Source of the DNA: Agelas oroides
Taxonomy: Eukaryota; Porifera; Demospongiae; Agelasida; Agelasidae
Assembly: GCA_949130485.1 (NCBI GenBank)
Contig: OX422185.1
Span: forward strand, 11,444,118-11,508,117
Reading direction: 5' to 3'
Length of the DNA stretch: 64,000 bases
In this document: piece after piece, positions 44,222-55,095 of the stretch
Position numbering within the stretch: the first letter of the stretch is position 1
Layout of the letters: every line of letters begins with the position of its first letter
Made by a program: the position numbers and the translations under genes
The notes under the pieces: generated by a model
What the model was told of the DNA's origin: nothing
What the model saw: only the letters and a program-made list of their open reading frames with translations
The model's database searches: none

Positions 44222-46655
44222 AATGCTACCTAATAGGTTTTCTTGAAAGTCCTTCAAACAGCTTCTCTTAATTGAATTAGTCCTTCCGTTCAGAAGATCC
44301 ATTTTTCTACATTCCTAGCATTACTACCAACAGCCACTGGTGATTTTTCTATGGTACATAATCAGTGACGTTGCCATTCTTCTCCACAGAGACAGCAAAG
44401 TCATTGTGACATTGAACCAGGAGGCATGTAGTCGAGACCAATTGAATATTCAAGTAAATGCCCCCTCCTTACTTTAGACTCAAAGCAATGTTAACCCTTT
44501 AACCACTAATGACAAGCGTACTTTTCATACGATTTTGGCTGCATGCTATCAGCTGCCCAATCCATTTGCACTAGCAAAAACGATGGAATAGAGGGAGGTG
44601 GGTGAGTCAAGGCACAAGCTGCCGTGCACACGGTGGCTGTCACCTTGGCCAGCACTGGCTGGGCCTTTCTCTCTTTGTTAGCACAAACAGGCATAGAAAC
44701 TGCTCCTCTCCCCTGGTAGGGGCTCCATTTCTGGCACTGTAGGCAGATTTTAGTCAGGAGGAGTGTTTGCTGGTCAGATAGCCCTGGCCATTAAAAGCCC
44801 ACTAGCAGGTGTTGGTCAATGTTATGACCTCCCAGACAGTGGCTGAAGAATCTTTGGCTCAAGTTTCTAAAGTAGCTAAAGTAGAAATATGGATCAAAGA
44901 AGGTATCCATAGTCCATGAAAGTATGAAATACAGTGGTTAGTGTGTTAAGGAGAGAGGGGTATTAGTGAGTGCTTACGGTAAATTAGCAGTCCAGTAAAG
45001 GTTTGGTGTTGCTTTCATCATGCATACATATCGGAATATGCATAGTTGCCATGGTAACAAGGTTATGGTAGATATCCCAGGAACGTAGGCTAGGACTTTG
45101 GTTAAAGAAGAAGCTGCTCAACTAACTTTCAAGAAAACTTACCAGGTGTTTGTGTATGCAGAGTAAGCCTCACTCATGCAAGGTGCATATAGAGGTGTGG
45201 TCAAAGACTGAGGACGACAGAGCTCGAGGCATGAATGAAGAGTGGCAAAGCATGCTTTTGAGGAGCTTGCAGACATTAGTGAGGTGATGCAATCTTCACC
45301 TAGTGCAAAAATGGCATGGCATAATAACTTCTCGCATCACTATCACTGTTTCTTAACTTTCCTCTTTGCCTTTGCTTTTTTAGTGTTGCAAGGTATTGAC
45401 TGCACTGGGCTGGTCCCATAGACTCCAGTAACTCCACCTTCTGCTTTTTGCTCCACTTTGTCTAGCTCTCTGCATTCACTTTGTTGGTGCTGGCATGCAC
45501 TAGCTGCAGTCTGCTGACACCAATATGAAACAATGAGACCACTGCAGCACTGGAGCAAATTGCATTCCTACGTGTGACAGATGCCTGTATTCCTAAGAGT
45601 GATGGATGTTAGCATGACAGATGTTTGGGCGTAATTATGTAAGCCACACCCACCAACCAAGAACAGACACTGCACTAAGGCACTCAGCAAATAGGTAGCA
45701 TTCTTTGGATAATGTGTTCTTGTGTGTTTGAAAAAACAGCCTTATGGAAGATTGTCATGGTTGCAAGGTTATGGTAGGGATCCCAGGAATGTAGGCAAAT
45801 ACATGGAGGCCTTCTGAATAAAGAGATTAAGAAGCTGCTCAACTAACTTTCAAGAAAACCTATTAGGTAGCATTCCTTGGTTAATTGTCCTACTGATGAA
45901 AACACGATGAAGTAATCCACAGCCTCGTTCCCAGGCTCTCCCCCTCCGTTTTACTTTTCGTCGGGGCGAGGGGAGAGCCTGGGAATGAGGCTAGTAATCC
46001 AACTGTGTTTGAAAAAATACCCTTGCTGATTCAAGTCACTTTGGGTGAAGCCATGTACAGTATAGACAAGGTAATGTTGTTATGCGGTCTACAACAGGTC
46101 ACAGGCAGCAGATAACAACAGGATGCTTTTTACACATCCATAAAAATATACATATTACTGTCTAATCAGTCAGAAGTAGTTGAGGCACCTTCTTCAGGCA
46201 ATACTGCATTGTCTGACGAAGACCTATGTACAGGGTGGAAGTTTTGTGCACTCGGAGATTGCTCAGACTATTCACTCACAAAGCTCTGTGCTTGCTATTC
46301 GTAATAGATAAAGTCATGTCCAGCTCCCCTCCATTGAGTGCAAAGTTTTGTTTTGAAGAAGCCTTGTGGTAAAGCTTTTTGGTGTTAATAAAGCCCTCCA
46401 ATAATGCTTTGTAGCTATGCAGTAGCTACACTCGAAAGCATTTTAGTTAAGGTAAAACCTCAGCACTAACATCTAGTGCCTGTGGCCATCTTGTGGTGCA
46501 GTTTAATGATAGTGTAATGGCACGTTCAATTGGAAGATGATATATGTAGTATAGCACCAGAGAATCAAGCTGTGCCGGTTTTCTGAGCACTCAGATTTCT
46601 GCTGTTCCTTGTGCATGAACTGTTACCTTCACCTTTCACAATGACAATGACATTA
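44222..46655. other. Spacer between genes 4 and 5, no supported gene
   Basis: Short ORFs at 44506-44694 and 45343-45558 (minus; the latter ends KKAKAKRKVKKQ) may be transposon scraps. 45077-45150 and 45785-45870 share 'aagctgctcaactaactttc', an old duplication. A small GCCTCGTTCCCAGG hairpin lies at 45921-45993. Confidence 0.5.
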
Positions 46656-47136
46656 CCGTACTCACGAAAGAGCACCCACCCCCTACTTTTTGCCCAATTT
46701 CCTGTCTAGGGTGAAAGTTTACTCAAATGAGCACCCACCCTGGAGAGAACTTCACATGGAGTTCGAGAAGCACAGCCTCAAGCACTATGCGTATCTGAAG
46801 TAAGAAACTTTGTGTAATACTTCACCAAAAGTTACTACAAGGCATCTTTGCGTAGACGGACGTAGCTTACACACTGCAAGCTACACCATGCTCACCATGA
46901 CGTGGTGTCATTCAGACTGTTGTGTGCCATCAGGACTCGACTTCGAAGCCGCAGGCAGTTCCGTTGTACGTTATTGTTTGTCCAATTATTTGCTTCAAGG
47001 GCATCAAGTCGCTGTTAACATGACAAGGGCGCTCTTTCGTGGTTAAATGCGGAAACACTCAAAAGAGCGCCCACCCCCCTCTTTGGCAGACTTGAAGGTG
47101 CTCCACCCATGGGCGCTGCTCTTTCACGAGACTACA
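46656..47136 (+). mobile_element. TIR element, second copy of the 498-1485 family
   Basis: CCGTACTCACGAAAGAGCAC at the left and 'gctgctctttcacgagacta' at the right. The interior matches the first copy in inverted orientation and lacks the nested MITE, so it gives the uninterrupted form. Confidence 0.72.
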
Positions 47137-47815
47137 CAAGTATGCGGACACTGCCTTCATCCTTACACGTACATTGTAATAAGGACTGTAGGTAAATCTG
47201 AACTCTTGAAAGGCTCATTTTGTTTGGTTTCCAACTTGCACCCATACGGAAAAATTCAACAAAATTGATGTATGTAGAGTGGGGGGGGGGGGGGGGTCTT
47301 GGAGCATCGTATCAATGCTAAATCTCTCCAAAAGCAGCTCAGAAAAGGCACAGACAACATTGTCTGAAAATAGACGTGAATCTGCCATTGCCATGCCAGA
47401 ACTTGACTTGACCTCAATCACAAGTAGTGTTTCATGCCCTTAGCTACGTACGTAAACAAGCGAGAATCCCTAGAAGAAGCAAGACGACTTCACCATGAAT
47501 AACAGCTAGAAGTTGAGCCACTCCATAATTCAGTAGTTGAATGAGATATAGGTCAAGCTTGCTTTGTAGATATAGTAAGGCCTTTTTGTACATACACTAT
47601 AAAAGCACTAGTACAAAAAGAGACTGTACTCAGCTATTGATGTACATTGGCTTACAAAAGATACTAGGGGAAAAGTTCAAAACACCGCAGTCCTACAAAA
47701 AAGGGCTTAGACTGAAATGTCTAACAGCAAAGAAAAATTGCAACTGTAATGTGCGCAAAATATATTGTTTGTCAAAGGTGATTTGCTAAAAGGTGTACAT
47801 AGCTACAGTGTCTAA
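47137..47815 (-). other. 3' flank of array gene 5
   Basis: Contains a 19-base G run near 47279-47297. Unit blocks run from about 47440 ('aagtagtgtttcat' onward, 'aaaagcactagtacaaaaag', 'acagtgtctaatcaaact'). Confidence 0.55.
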
Positions 47816-48856
47816 TCAAACTAGCATCGCAATAATGGCACTAAGCCCAGTGACAGTCACAGAGACTTGCAGCAAGACAGAATATGCAGAGGAGCTGTCA
47901 ATGGTGTTACGGCAAAATCCTGGGTTGCTTATTCCACACAGAGACCACAGCATACGGTTGGTAGTGCGGAGATTTGAAGACTGAGGGTTATTGTACAGGT
48001 TGTTCAAACAGCAGTCTGCACCCGTCTGGTACATATCGAGTGCAACCTTGCAAGAAACAGGGCAGGTTTCAGCGCTCGTAAAACACTCGCTCTGTACTTC
48101 ATCTGCTAATCTAGATGCATTAGTTACAGCTTCAAAGCAGAAGCGTTCATATCTGTTGACACCACAATTGTTAATCAAGGACTGTGCAGTTTCTTCAAGG
48201 CTGCAGTTCCTTGTGATATTGATAAATGCAGTAATGTAGTTTGAGTTGCAAAACAACCTGTTGATACGGTAGGTTATCTCAGACTGAGAACAGACCATTT
48301 CATCCTGGCGTTGCACAAACCGCAAGGTGCTTGAACAGTTATTGGGGGGCTGGAAGTCACAGTTTGACCATGGGTTAAAAATAGGTTGTTGTCCAGATCG
48401 AAAATATGCATTTGTGATTAAAAAGTTAGCACAGCATCCTGTGTTGTCCCTAAGCTGCTGCAGGGAGTTGTTACAGGAGAAACTGCAGAATGAACTGAAG
48501 CAGTTGGAGCGAACTGAACTCACAAGTCCAGTTATAGTAGTATTTGATCTTAATTCATAACAAAATCCTCCCGTTTCATTACGACCGCACTCCTGTTCCT
48601 TACGCAGTGCTTCATTGTTGTGTCCACACTCTGCAAACACATCCAGTAGCTGCTGACCAACTGATGCATTGCTGCATTGAAGAGAGACATTGCGACGTTG
48701 CAGCTCTGTGAGAGAACAAGGCTGGTTTCTTTCAGGCGGGAGAGAAACTTGACGCTTTCCAACAGATTTCACTTCACTAGCTCTGCTGCCATCAACATGG
48801 CTGATGCAGAACACAGTAGCCAACACTATCAGTGCTGTAGCTACAAAACACTGCAT
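47816..48856 (-). CDS. Array gene 5: secreted 24-Cys protein, mosaic of two subtypes
   Basis: 346 aa from MQCFVATALIVLATVFCISH. The frame stays open for 75 more codons upstream, across the TATA box, so the longer ORF is not the protein. Propeptide end SVGKR before QVSLPP. All 24 cysteines are kept. The first part (SNASVGQQLLDVFAECGHNN) follows genes 1 and 2, while the last third (FTSAETCPVSCKVALDMYQT) follows genes 3 and 6. This is a recombinant pattern. The C-terminal GPI-type tail is present. Upstream DNA pairs with gene 4. Confidence 0.9.
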   Translation of the reverse strand: MQCFVATALIVLATVFCISHVDGSRASEVKSVGKRQVSLPPERNQPCSLTELQRRNVSLQCSNASVGQQLLDVFAECGHNNEALRKEQECGRNETGGFCYELRSNTTITGLVSSVRSNCFSSFCSFSCNNSLQQLRDNTGCCANFLITNAYFRSGQQPIFNPWSNCDFQPPNNCSSTLRFVQRQDEMVCSQSEITYRINRLFCNSNYITAFINITRNCSLEETAQSLINNCGVNRYERFCFEAVTNASRLADEVQSECFTSAETCPVSCKVALDMYQTGADCCLNNLYNNPQSSNLRTTNRMLWSLCGISNPGFCRNTIDSSSAYSVLLQVSVTVTGLSAIIAMLV

Positions 48857-48941
48857 TTCTGTGCTCAATATGAACAGACAATGAAAGTCACAGATGTTTC
48901 CAACAGTAACTTGCTGTGTGGTACGTCTGCACTCACTGCTT

Positions 48942-48949
48942 CTTATATA
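48942..48949 (-). promoter_or_regulatory. TATA box of array gene 5
   Basis: TATATAAG, 86 bp before the chosen ATG. This placement also argues against the longer ORF, whose ATG at 49081 would lie upstream of it. Confidence 0.78.
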
Positions 48950-49521
48950 CGAACCAGCAAAGGAATCCTCTAGCAATATGTGACTGGCACCAGAAACCTT
49001 ACAACTATACCCAAGAAAAAGTACCCTGTGGTCCAGGAGCCTTAAGCTACAGTCATCACAAAGCCAAGCCCACCCTCCCACTCCATTTTAGGAGGCTGGC
49101 AGTAAAATTCAGCTGGGTTCAGTTGGCTTCAGCAATGGTTGCCAAACAGGAACAGCAATATAAGACGATCGATATAATCTATTTGCACTAAGATTATCGA
49201 TTAACTTCCATTCTCATTCCCACCTTGGCAATTGTATACCTCTCCAGGACAATATCTTAGATTAGTGGAGAGAGCAATTAGACTCCAGATCAGAGAGAAC
49301 CCCAAGTGAAGCAAATGAGCCTCACTGAGCAGCAGTGAGGAACCTCTGGGACTTCAGGGTAGAGAGAAGCCAAATTCCAGAAAAATGAGCCAAGACCTGT
49401 AGGACTCTCAATCAACTAGGAGGCTGACTCCAGCACATGAGTCTCATCAGTAAACATTAACTCCAGACTTATTAAAGAAAAGTCCGACTCCAGCAAATGA
49501 GCTACACTTAACATCGATCCA
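48950..49521. other. Upstream region of gene 5 and spacer
   Basis: 48961-49050 matches 43131-43205 upstream of gene 4 ('aaaaagtaccctgtggt'). The rest has no coding-like ORF; 'gactccagcaaatgag'-type phrases repeat near 49290-49500. Confidence 0.55.
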
Positions 49522-50199
49522 TTAAGGGTGGTCGGAACTAACAACTGTGCGGATGCAAAAGTATGCAAAAAGCTGTTGTCATAAAACAACCTGGGCAATT
49601 ATTTTGATGACCCCAATCCACTTACTGGAAGCCTCGGGTGTGCCTGCGTTTACATTGCAGCAAGGAAGCTGGATTACTGTACACAAGAGGCGGTTCTTTC
49701 TCAAAGAGTAGCTAGGTGCGGTTTACATAACTCTGTAAAACTCGGCCTGCGTTCACTGGAATTGAACTTTAGTTTGTTTTGCGACATCCTGGGGGAGTGG
49801 ACTTGACCGTAACAGAACGTTTTTCGTGAAATACGCGCTGAAAAGCCAGGTATTATACGCCGCTAGCCCGTGAAAACGGCGAAGCGCGTGCTTTTTGTTT
49901 GTCTTACGATGAAAAGCGTTCTGTTATTGGATTCCTCTCGTAATAACAGCTCAGTAGACGATGTTCCAAGTCAGTAAGTTACTCCGTTCGAAAGTTTTAT
50001 CAACAAATATGTCTGAATTTAGCCGCTCCACTGTTCAGCTTGTGGACAAGCTAGATTCATAAACTTGTACGTGTGTTTAGTAGTCCACACGGACGCTAAG
50101 TTGCAGCAGGCTGTGCGTTTATAAGCCTTTTTATTGCCGAGATACAACCCCCTAGCAACCGGCCGTGCGCGCGCCCCCAATTAGTTCCGACCACCTTAA
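49522..50199. mobile_element. TTAA-flanked TIR element, 0.68 kb
   Basis: TTAA-GGGTGGTCGGAACTAA at the left and TTAGTTCCGACCACC-TTAA at the right. The TTAA duplication suggests a Kolobok- or piggyBac-type non-autonomous element. No transposase. Confidence 0.82.
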
Positions 50200-50489
50200 A
50201 CTCCTGAGGGGACAGCAGCAAGAGGAGAGAGAGGAGTTGCAGGCGACGAATTGAAATAGAGCCATCAAATTCCTTCTTTTAGAAACAGCCTATCTGTACT
50301 AATTCATTCTCACCTTAGCAATTACAGGTCTCCAACTCATTACATGTTTGGAAAGGTTTCCTGGTCTGAATGTTAGAACGTCACCATATGTAGAATGCAG
50401 ACAAAACAAATACATCCTCAAGTTGCTATCTCCCATAAACAACATCTACAGACTCATAACTACAGCTAAGTAAGACACACTCCACCTAG

Positions 50490-50760
50490 ACTTCCCGATA
50501 AGACCACCCTCCCACTTTACCAAAGTACACCCACCTGTGGTTCTCAAACTGGAAGAGGGTACATTAAAACCTGTTGTACAAGGTGGAAGTGTTGAATGTA
50601 GCTACGATGTACCTTGCAACTCCTCACAATGCACTGCATTCTGACATTTGCTACCAATTTCATAGTCTTTGCTGCAAGCCAGACCCAACCAACCCCAGCA
50701 AAAGCAATCCACACTGAGGTTGGTTGGGTTGGGCTTGCGAGACTATCAATTTGGCTCATC
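50490..50760 (-). pseudogene. Orphan flank module of an array unit
   Basis: 'actttaccaaagtacaccca' with 'gaagagggtacat' and no adjacent coding part; followed by a small hairpin (agacccaaccaaccccagc / ggttgggttgggcttgc). Confidence 0.55.
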
Positions 50761-51479
50761 TTTGTGGCTGAGGAACTTTAGAAGAAGTACTACCCGGCTG
50801 AGGAGCCCTACCACTACCATAACAGGTAGGACAAGCTCATGTGCACAAAATATCATATAATCCAAAGTTGGACAATGGAAGCTTGCAAAATGATCTGTCA
50901 TAATAAATAGAAATTTAACCCGGATTGATCCCCAAGTGAAAATCAACGTGAAAGAAGATAAAGATGCAGTTTTAGATTGCTTAATTGGCTCAGGAATCCA
51001 ATTAATGACCTAGAACTCATGTGACACACTGAGCTTGTCCTACCCTCAGGAGGAGGTCTGACACTTGTGATGTCATAATACATCAACACGTGATCCTGAT
51101 TGTCAAGTTAATTACTAACCTCCTGCATTCCATTGCTTCAAGAGCGATTTCTGGGCATCAGAAGTTTCTAGCGTGCTGGGTCCACTCAGGTTGGGGGGGT
51201 ATTTTCAACCATACTAAAGCTGTCTATTAGGTCGAGATCGATCACTGCCGCTCATCTAGCTCTCAACAGCCACATAAATGCCGTTTGGAGGTCACAAAGG
51301 TATGCAATGTTACTTCTGACTGGCGAGACACTTTCAGCATCACGAAAACCCCCGTAAACCCATTATGATCTTTGCCGCACAGCGTTTCCGATTGTTGTAT
51401 TGATGATTTTTAGTCCTTGGAATGTTCATTAATGTATAGCATACTGTGACTGTGCAGGACCTCCTCTGCCCCCTGACTC

Positions 51480-51800
51480 CACCTAGACTTTAGGATAAGA
51501 CCATCCTGTACCAAAGTACGTAAACCCACCCGTGGTTTTCAAACAGGAAGGGGGTACAGAGAAATGAAAGCAGGTAACAATCAAGGTGGCAGCAGCTAGC
51601 ATGCACCATGAATACACTTACAGGAGTCATTGGGTACTTTCAGGGGGGACTAGCTACAAATCTACTGTAAAAATAGGAAAACTTTTGCAATGGTCGAATG
51701 ATTGTGACATTTCAAGGAAAATTCAATACACAATGTGCAGAAGCAGAAAGTAGTGCACTCAATCCTTTAGTCCCTTGCACATGTAACAGGTACAGGGAGA
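51480..51800 (-). pseudogene. Second orphan flank module
   Basis: Closely matches 32985-33220 ('gaagggggtacagagaa', 'caaggtggcagcagc', 'tagtgcactcaatcctttag'). Another relic of a lost unit. 50761-51479 between the relics shows no gene. Confidence 0.6.
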
Positions 51801-52173
51801 AAGACAACAGTCGTACCAGTGCAGTGTTTTATATGACTTGCACTCAGTGATTCACCATCCAGGCTCCTCTACTAATAGTGTCAGCATTTTGTAGTCTTGT
51901 GGCTCAGAACTGCTTAAACTATTTTTGCCGTACATGTTAACCACTCTCCCTGCTGTGTGTTCAGTAAGTTTTATTGCACTGGGTTGGATTCTGTGTGAAT
52001 TATCTGATACCTGATGTTGATTAATAGATAAACCACGGGTAGGCAGGGATTTATGGACCATAAATGACCCAAACCGGAGGGCAAGGGTTGTTTATGGCCA
52101 TCTACCATGGTTTATCTGTTATATTCTCCACTCTAATTGGTTCTTTGGCAACAGCCAACTTGGCAACCAAGTA

Positions 52174-52591
52174 CAGTCAACGAGTAAAGATTGGCTTTGT
52201 CTTGCTCTACTAGAGTGGAGAGAGTGCTGCAAGCAAAACAGTTGCTTCACGTTCATCAAAACCGACAAAAAAAGTCGTGAAACTGTCAGCTGGTTACACA
52301 CCAAAAAACACCAAGAAGCCAAACAAAGTGATAATTACACAGAGTGGCACCAGTGGTGTAATGAGAACTGCCCCAAGACCAAGCCTCTTCCTGTACTAAG
52401 CTTCCTCAACAAGTGGTTTTTGCACTATGTGGTGGAGACTCAAGGTAAAAAGGTATCCACCAGCTACACAATACACAGTTTGTTGGGTGGTTTGCAGCAC
52501 CATACACTATCACTCAACCCTGCTGCTGCCAGGTTTCTTGATAAGAAGAACTCATTCAAGCACCTGGCAAGTTTACGTTGGGTTTGGTGAG
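52174..52591 (+). pseudogene. Fragment of a ZMYM/Crypton-like (DUF3504-type) ORF
   Basis: One plus-strand frame is open without a start: NENCPKTKPLPVLSFLNKWF, then TSYTIHSLLGGLQHHTLSLN and ARFLDKKNSFKHLASL, ending in a stop. The order (conserved W, then LL-GLQHH and FLDKKN) resembles the N-terminal part of DUF3504/Crypton-type recombinase domains. No catalytic part is seen. A weak identification. Confidence 0.35.
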
Positions 52592-53164
52592 CAACAAGGT
52601 AGAAATGACATTGGAAACTGTTTTACCAACAACATTGTGGCCTAACGATTGGTGGATTTGCATCTGGAGCACTTGGGCTGCTGCCCAAATCGATGTCCTC
52701 CACCATAACATTGTTGTCAATGCTAGTAGACTTGCTTACTGATTGGGAAAGTTGGTAGATGTGCCACGTAAGTCCAAAAAGAAGGCACCAAGTGAGTAAA
52801 CACTTTGTAAGTACTTTCCGTGTCCGTCTTTTTTTGCGTACTTGCTTCTGGGTTCTATTTCTAAGTATTTCCCATGAAGTGAATAGCAGAATTGGCATCC
52901 ATCCTTTAAGCACTTCAAAATCTCAATGACAAGCCTGTTCTGTGCGGACACACATATGTGCACAAAAGCTACGTAGTTATAGTTTCAATTACTAAAACTC
53001 CAAAACCCCTTACTAAAAGAGAAAAAAGGTAGTTTTCTGTTTAGTATAGTTATGGTTTCTTCTCTGATGTTTTTTTAAGCTTAGTTACACCTTCCAGTTT
53101 TGCTAGTTAGTTATACTACAATTAACTAAACGGCCATAATAAAAGATATTTAGTTAAAGTTATA

Positions 53165-53616
53165 CAGTGGAACTCCACTATTCTGAACCACTGAAATGCG
53201 GACACACCGTTTTAACAGACATTTTGCTCAGGTACGGATTGCATTCCCATTAACACCACGCACCATAACCCCTGAAATGCGGACACTTCACTATTCCACA
53301 AAGCGGACAGGTTTTTCAGTCCATCTAGTACCTGGACTGTACAAAATTTACATACGCTCACTTGTCTCTCACGCAAGGTTGTCCACCACCGCTGATCAAC
53401 TCAACAACTGAACATTATAATAGCACTGGTACCCACAGTACTAGCCTCTGGTCAGACTTTCTCTCCAGTGCACAGCAAAGGAAGAGCTCTGGAACGACAA
53501 CGTGCCTTCATAGCGCTCAACAACATGAGTACGCATTGCCACACAAATACAGATGCCTCTATATTCCGGACACACAGTGTGGTCCCCTCGGTGTCCACAT
53601 TTGAAGGGTTCCACTG
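53165..53616. mobile_element. Tigger/pogo-type MITE
   Basis: CAGTGGAACTCCACTATTCT at the left and 'ttgaagggttccactg' at the right, both flanked by TA. The CAGTGGAACC ends and 'gcggacac' repeats are typical of pogo/Tigger-derived MITEs. It lies in the gene 6 3' flank. Confidence 0.8.
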
Positions 53617-53826
53617 TAGTTACGTAACTAAAACAACAATGACACAGCTATTGATGTACATAGGTAGGCCTGTAAAACAAATACAAAAAGTGCAGTACCG
53701 TCTCAAGACAAAAGACTCTATATACGTATATAACAGCATTGACAAATTGCATGCAAATGTAAAGTGTGAAAAACAATGCAGTTGTCAAAAGTGATTTGCT
53801 AAAAGATGTATTAATTCAGTGTCCAT

Positions 53827-54876
53827 TCAAACCAGCATCGCAATAATGGCGCTAAGCCCAGTGACAGCCACAGAGACTTGCAGCAGGACAGAATATGCAG
53901 AAGAGCTGTCGATAGTGTTTCGGCAAAATCCTGGGTTGTTCACTCCACACAGAGACCACAGCATAGGGTTGGTAGTGCGATAATTTGAAGACTGAGGGTT
54001 ATTGTACAGGTTGTTCAAACAGCAGTCTGCACGAGTCCGATACATATCGAGAGCAACCTTGCAAGCAACAGGGCAGGTTTCAGCACTCGTAAAACATTCA
54101 CTCTCTACTTCACTCACAAACTGAGATGCATTAGCTCGAGCTTCAAAGCAGAAGCGTTCATATCTGTTCACACCACAGTTGTTAATTGCAGACTGTGCAT
54201 CTTCTTCACGGCTGCAGTTCCTCATGATGTTGATGAACGGAGTCATATAGTCTGGGTTGCATGACAGCCTGTTGGTACGGTAGGTTAGCTCTCGCTGAGA
54301 ACAGAACATCTCATTCGGGAGTCGTGCAAAACGCAAAGTGCTTGAACAGTTATTCGGGGGGCGGAGGTCACACAGTGACCACAGGTTTAGATTAGGCTGT
54401 TGTCCACTTTGAACATAAGCATTTGTGAGTAAATAGTTAGCACAGCAGCCGGTACTGTCCCTAAGTTGCTGCAGTGAGTTGTTACAGAAAAAATCACAGG
54501 AACTGAAGCTGAAACAGTTGGAAACAACTGAACTTGCACGTTGAGTTAAAGTGTTATTAGAACTTAATTCGTAACAAAATCCTCCTGCTTCATTACGACC
54601 ACACCGCTGTTCCTCCCTCAGTGCTAGATCATTGCGGCGACACCCTGCGTATACATCCAGTAGCTGCTGACCAATCGATGGACTGTCACATCCAAGAGCG
54701 TCATTGCGACGTTGCAGCTCTCTGCTGGAACAAGATCCTTCTAGGTTTCTCACAGGCGGGAGAGGAACCTGACGCTTTTCAACTGACTTCACATTGCTAA
54801 CTCTGCTGCCATCAACATGGCTAATGCAGAACACAGCAGCCAACACTATCAGTGCTGTAGCTACAAAACACTTCAT
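53827..54876 (-). CDS. Array gene 6: secreted 24-Cys protein, predicted GPI-anchored
   Basis: 349 aa from MKCFVATALIVLAAVFCISH; the frame has an ATG 22 codons upstream (54942), but the aligned start and the TATA position at 54945 favour this one. Propeptide end SVEKR before QVPLPP. 24 cysteines; module 1 has FSFSSCDFFCNNSLQQLRDS, module 2 FTSAETCPVACKVALDMYRT. The tail is SSAYSVLLQVSVAVTG and hydrophobic to the end. It is the first gene of the array in transcription order and lies about 200 bp from a 1-kb minisatellite. Confidence 0.9.
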   Translation of the reverse strand: MKCFVATALIVLAAVFCISHVDGSRVSNVKSVEKRQVPLPPVRNLEGSCSSRELQRRNDALGCDSPSIGQQLLDVYAGCRRNDLALREEQRCGRNEAGGFCYELSSNNTLTQRASSVVSNCFSFSSCDFFCNNSLQQLRDSTGCCANYLLTNAYVQSGQQPNLNLWSLCDLRPPNNCSSTLRFARLPNEMFCSQRELTYRTNRLSCNPDYMTPFINIMRNCSREEDAQSAINNCGVNRYERFCFEARANASQFVSEVESECFTSAETCPVACKVALDMYRTRADCCLNNLYNNPQSSNYRTTNPMLWSLCGVNNPGFCRNTIDSSSAYSVLLQVSVAVTGLSAIIAMLV

Positions 54877-54944
54877 TTTTGCACTCAATACAAAGTATGA
54901 AATCCACAGATGTTTCCAGTATACTAACTTGCTGTGTAACATTT

Positions 54945-54952
54945 CTTATATA
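54945..54952 (-). promoter_or_regulatory. TATA box of array gene 6
   Basis: TATATAAG, 69 bp before the ATG. The upstream sequence beyond it is unlike the other five and soon meets the minisatellite. Confidence 0.72.
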
Positions 54953-55095
54953 CCCAGTGCAGATGCAGCCATACCTAGTCAACCCCCTGGTTCCATAGAA
55001 CAGTAAATGCACTTTCATTTAGTGGTCTGCCTGCTCAATGCTAGTAACGGAAGCAGCCATACCTAGTCACGCCCCTTGGGAAATAACCAGAGTCA

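Noticed and set aside
48857-49081. 75-residue N-terminal extension of array gene 5
   Set aside because: It runs across the TATA box, is not shared by the paralogues and would bury the signal peptide.
24592-54876. Reading the 24-Cys proteins as toxins
   Set aside because: High cysteine content alone is not evidence; the predicted membrane anchor and size argue for surface proteins.
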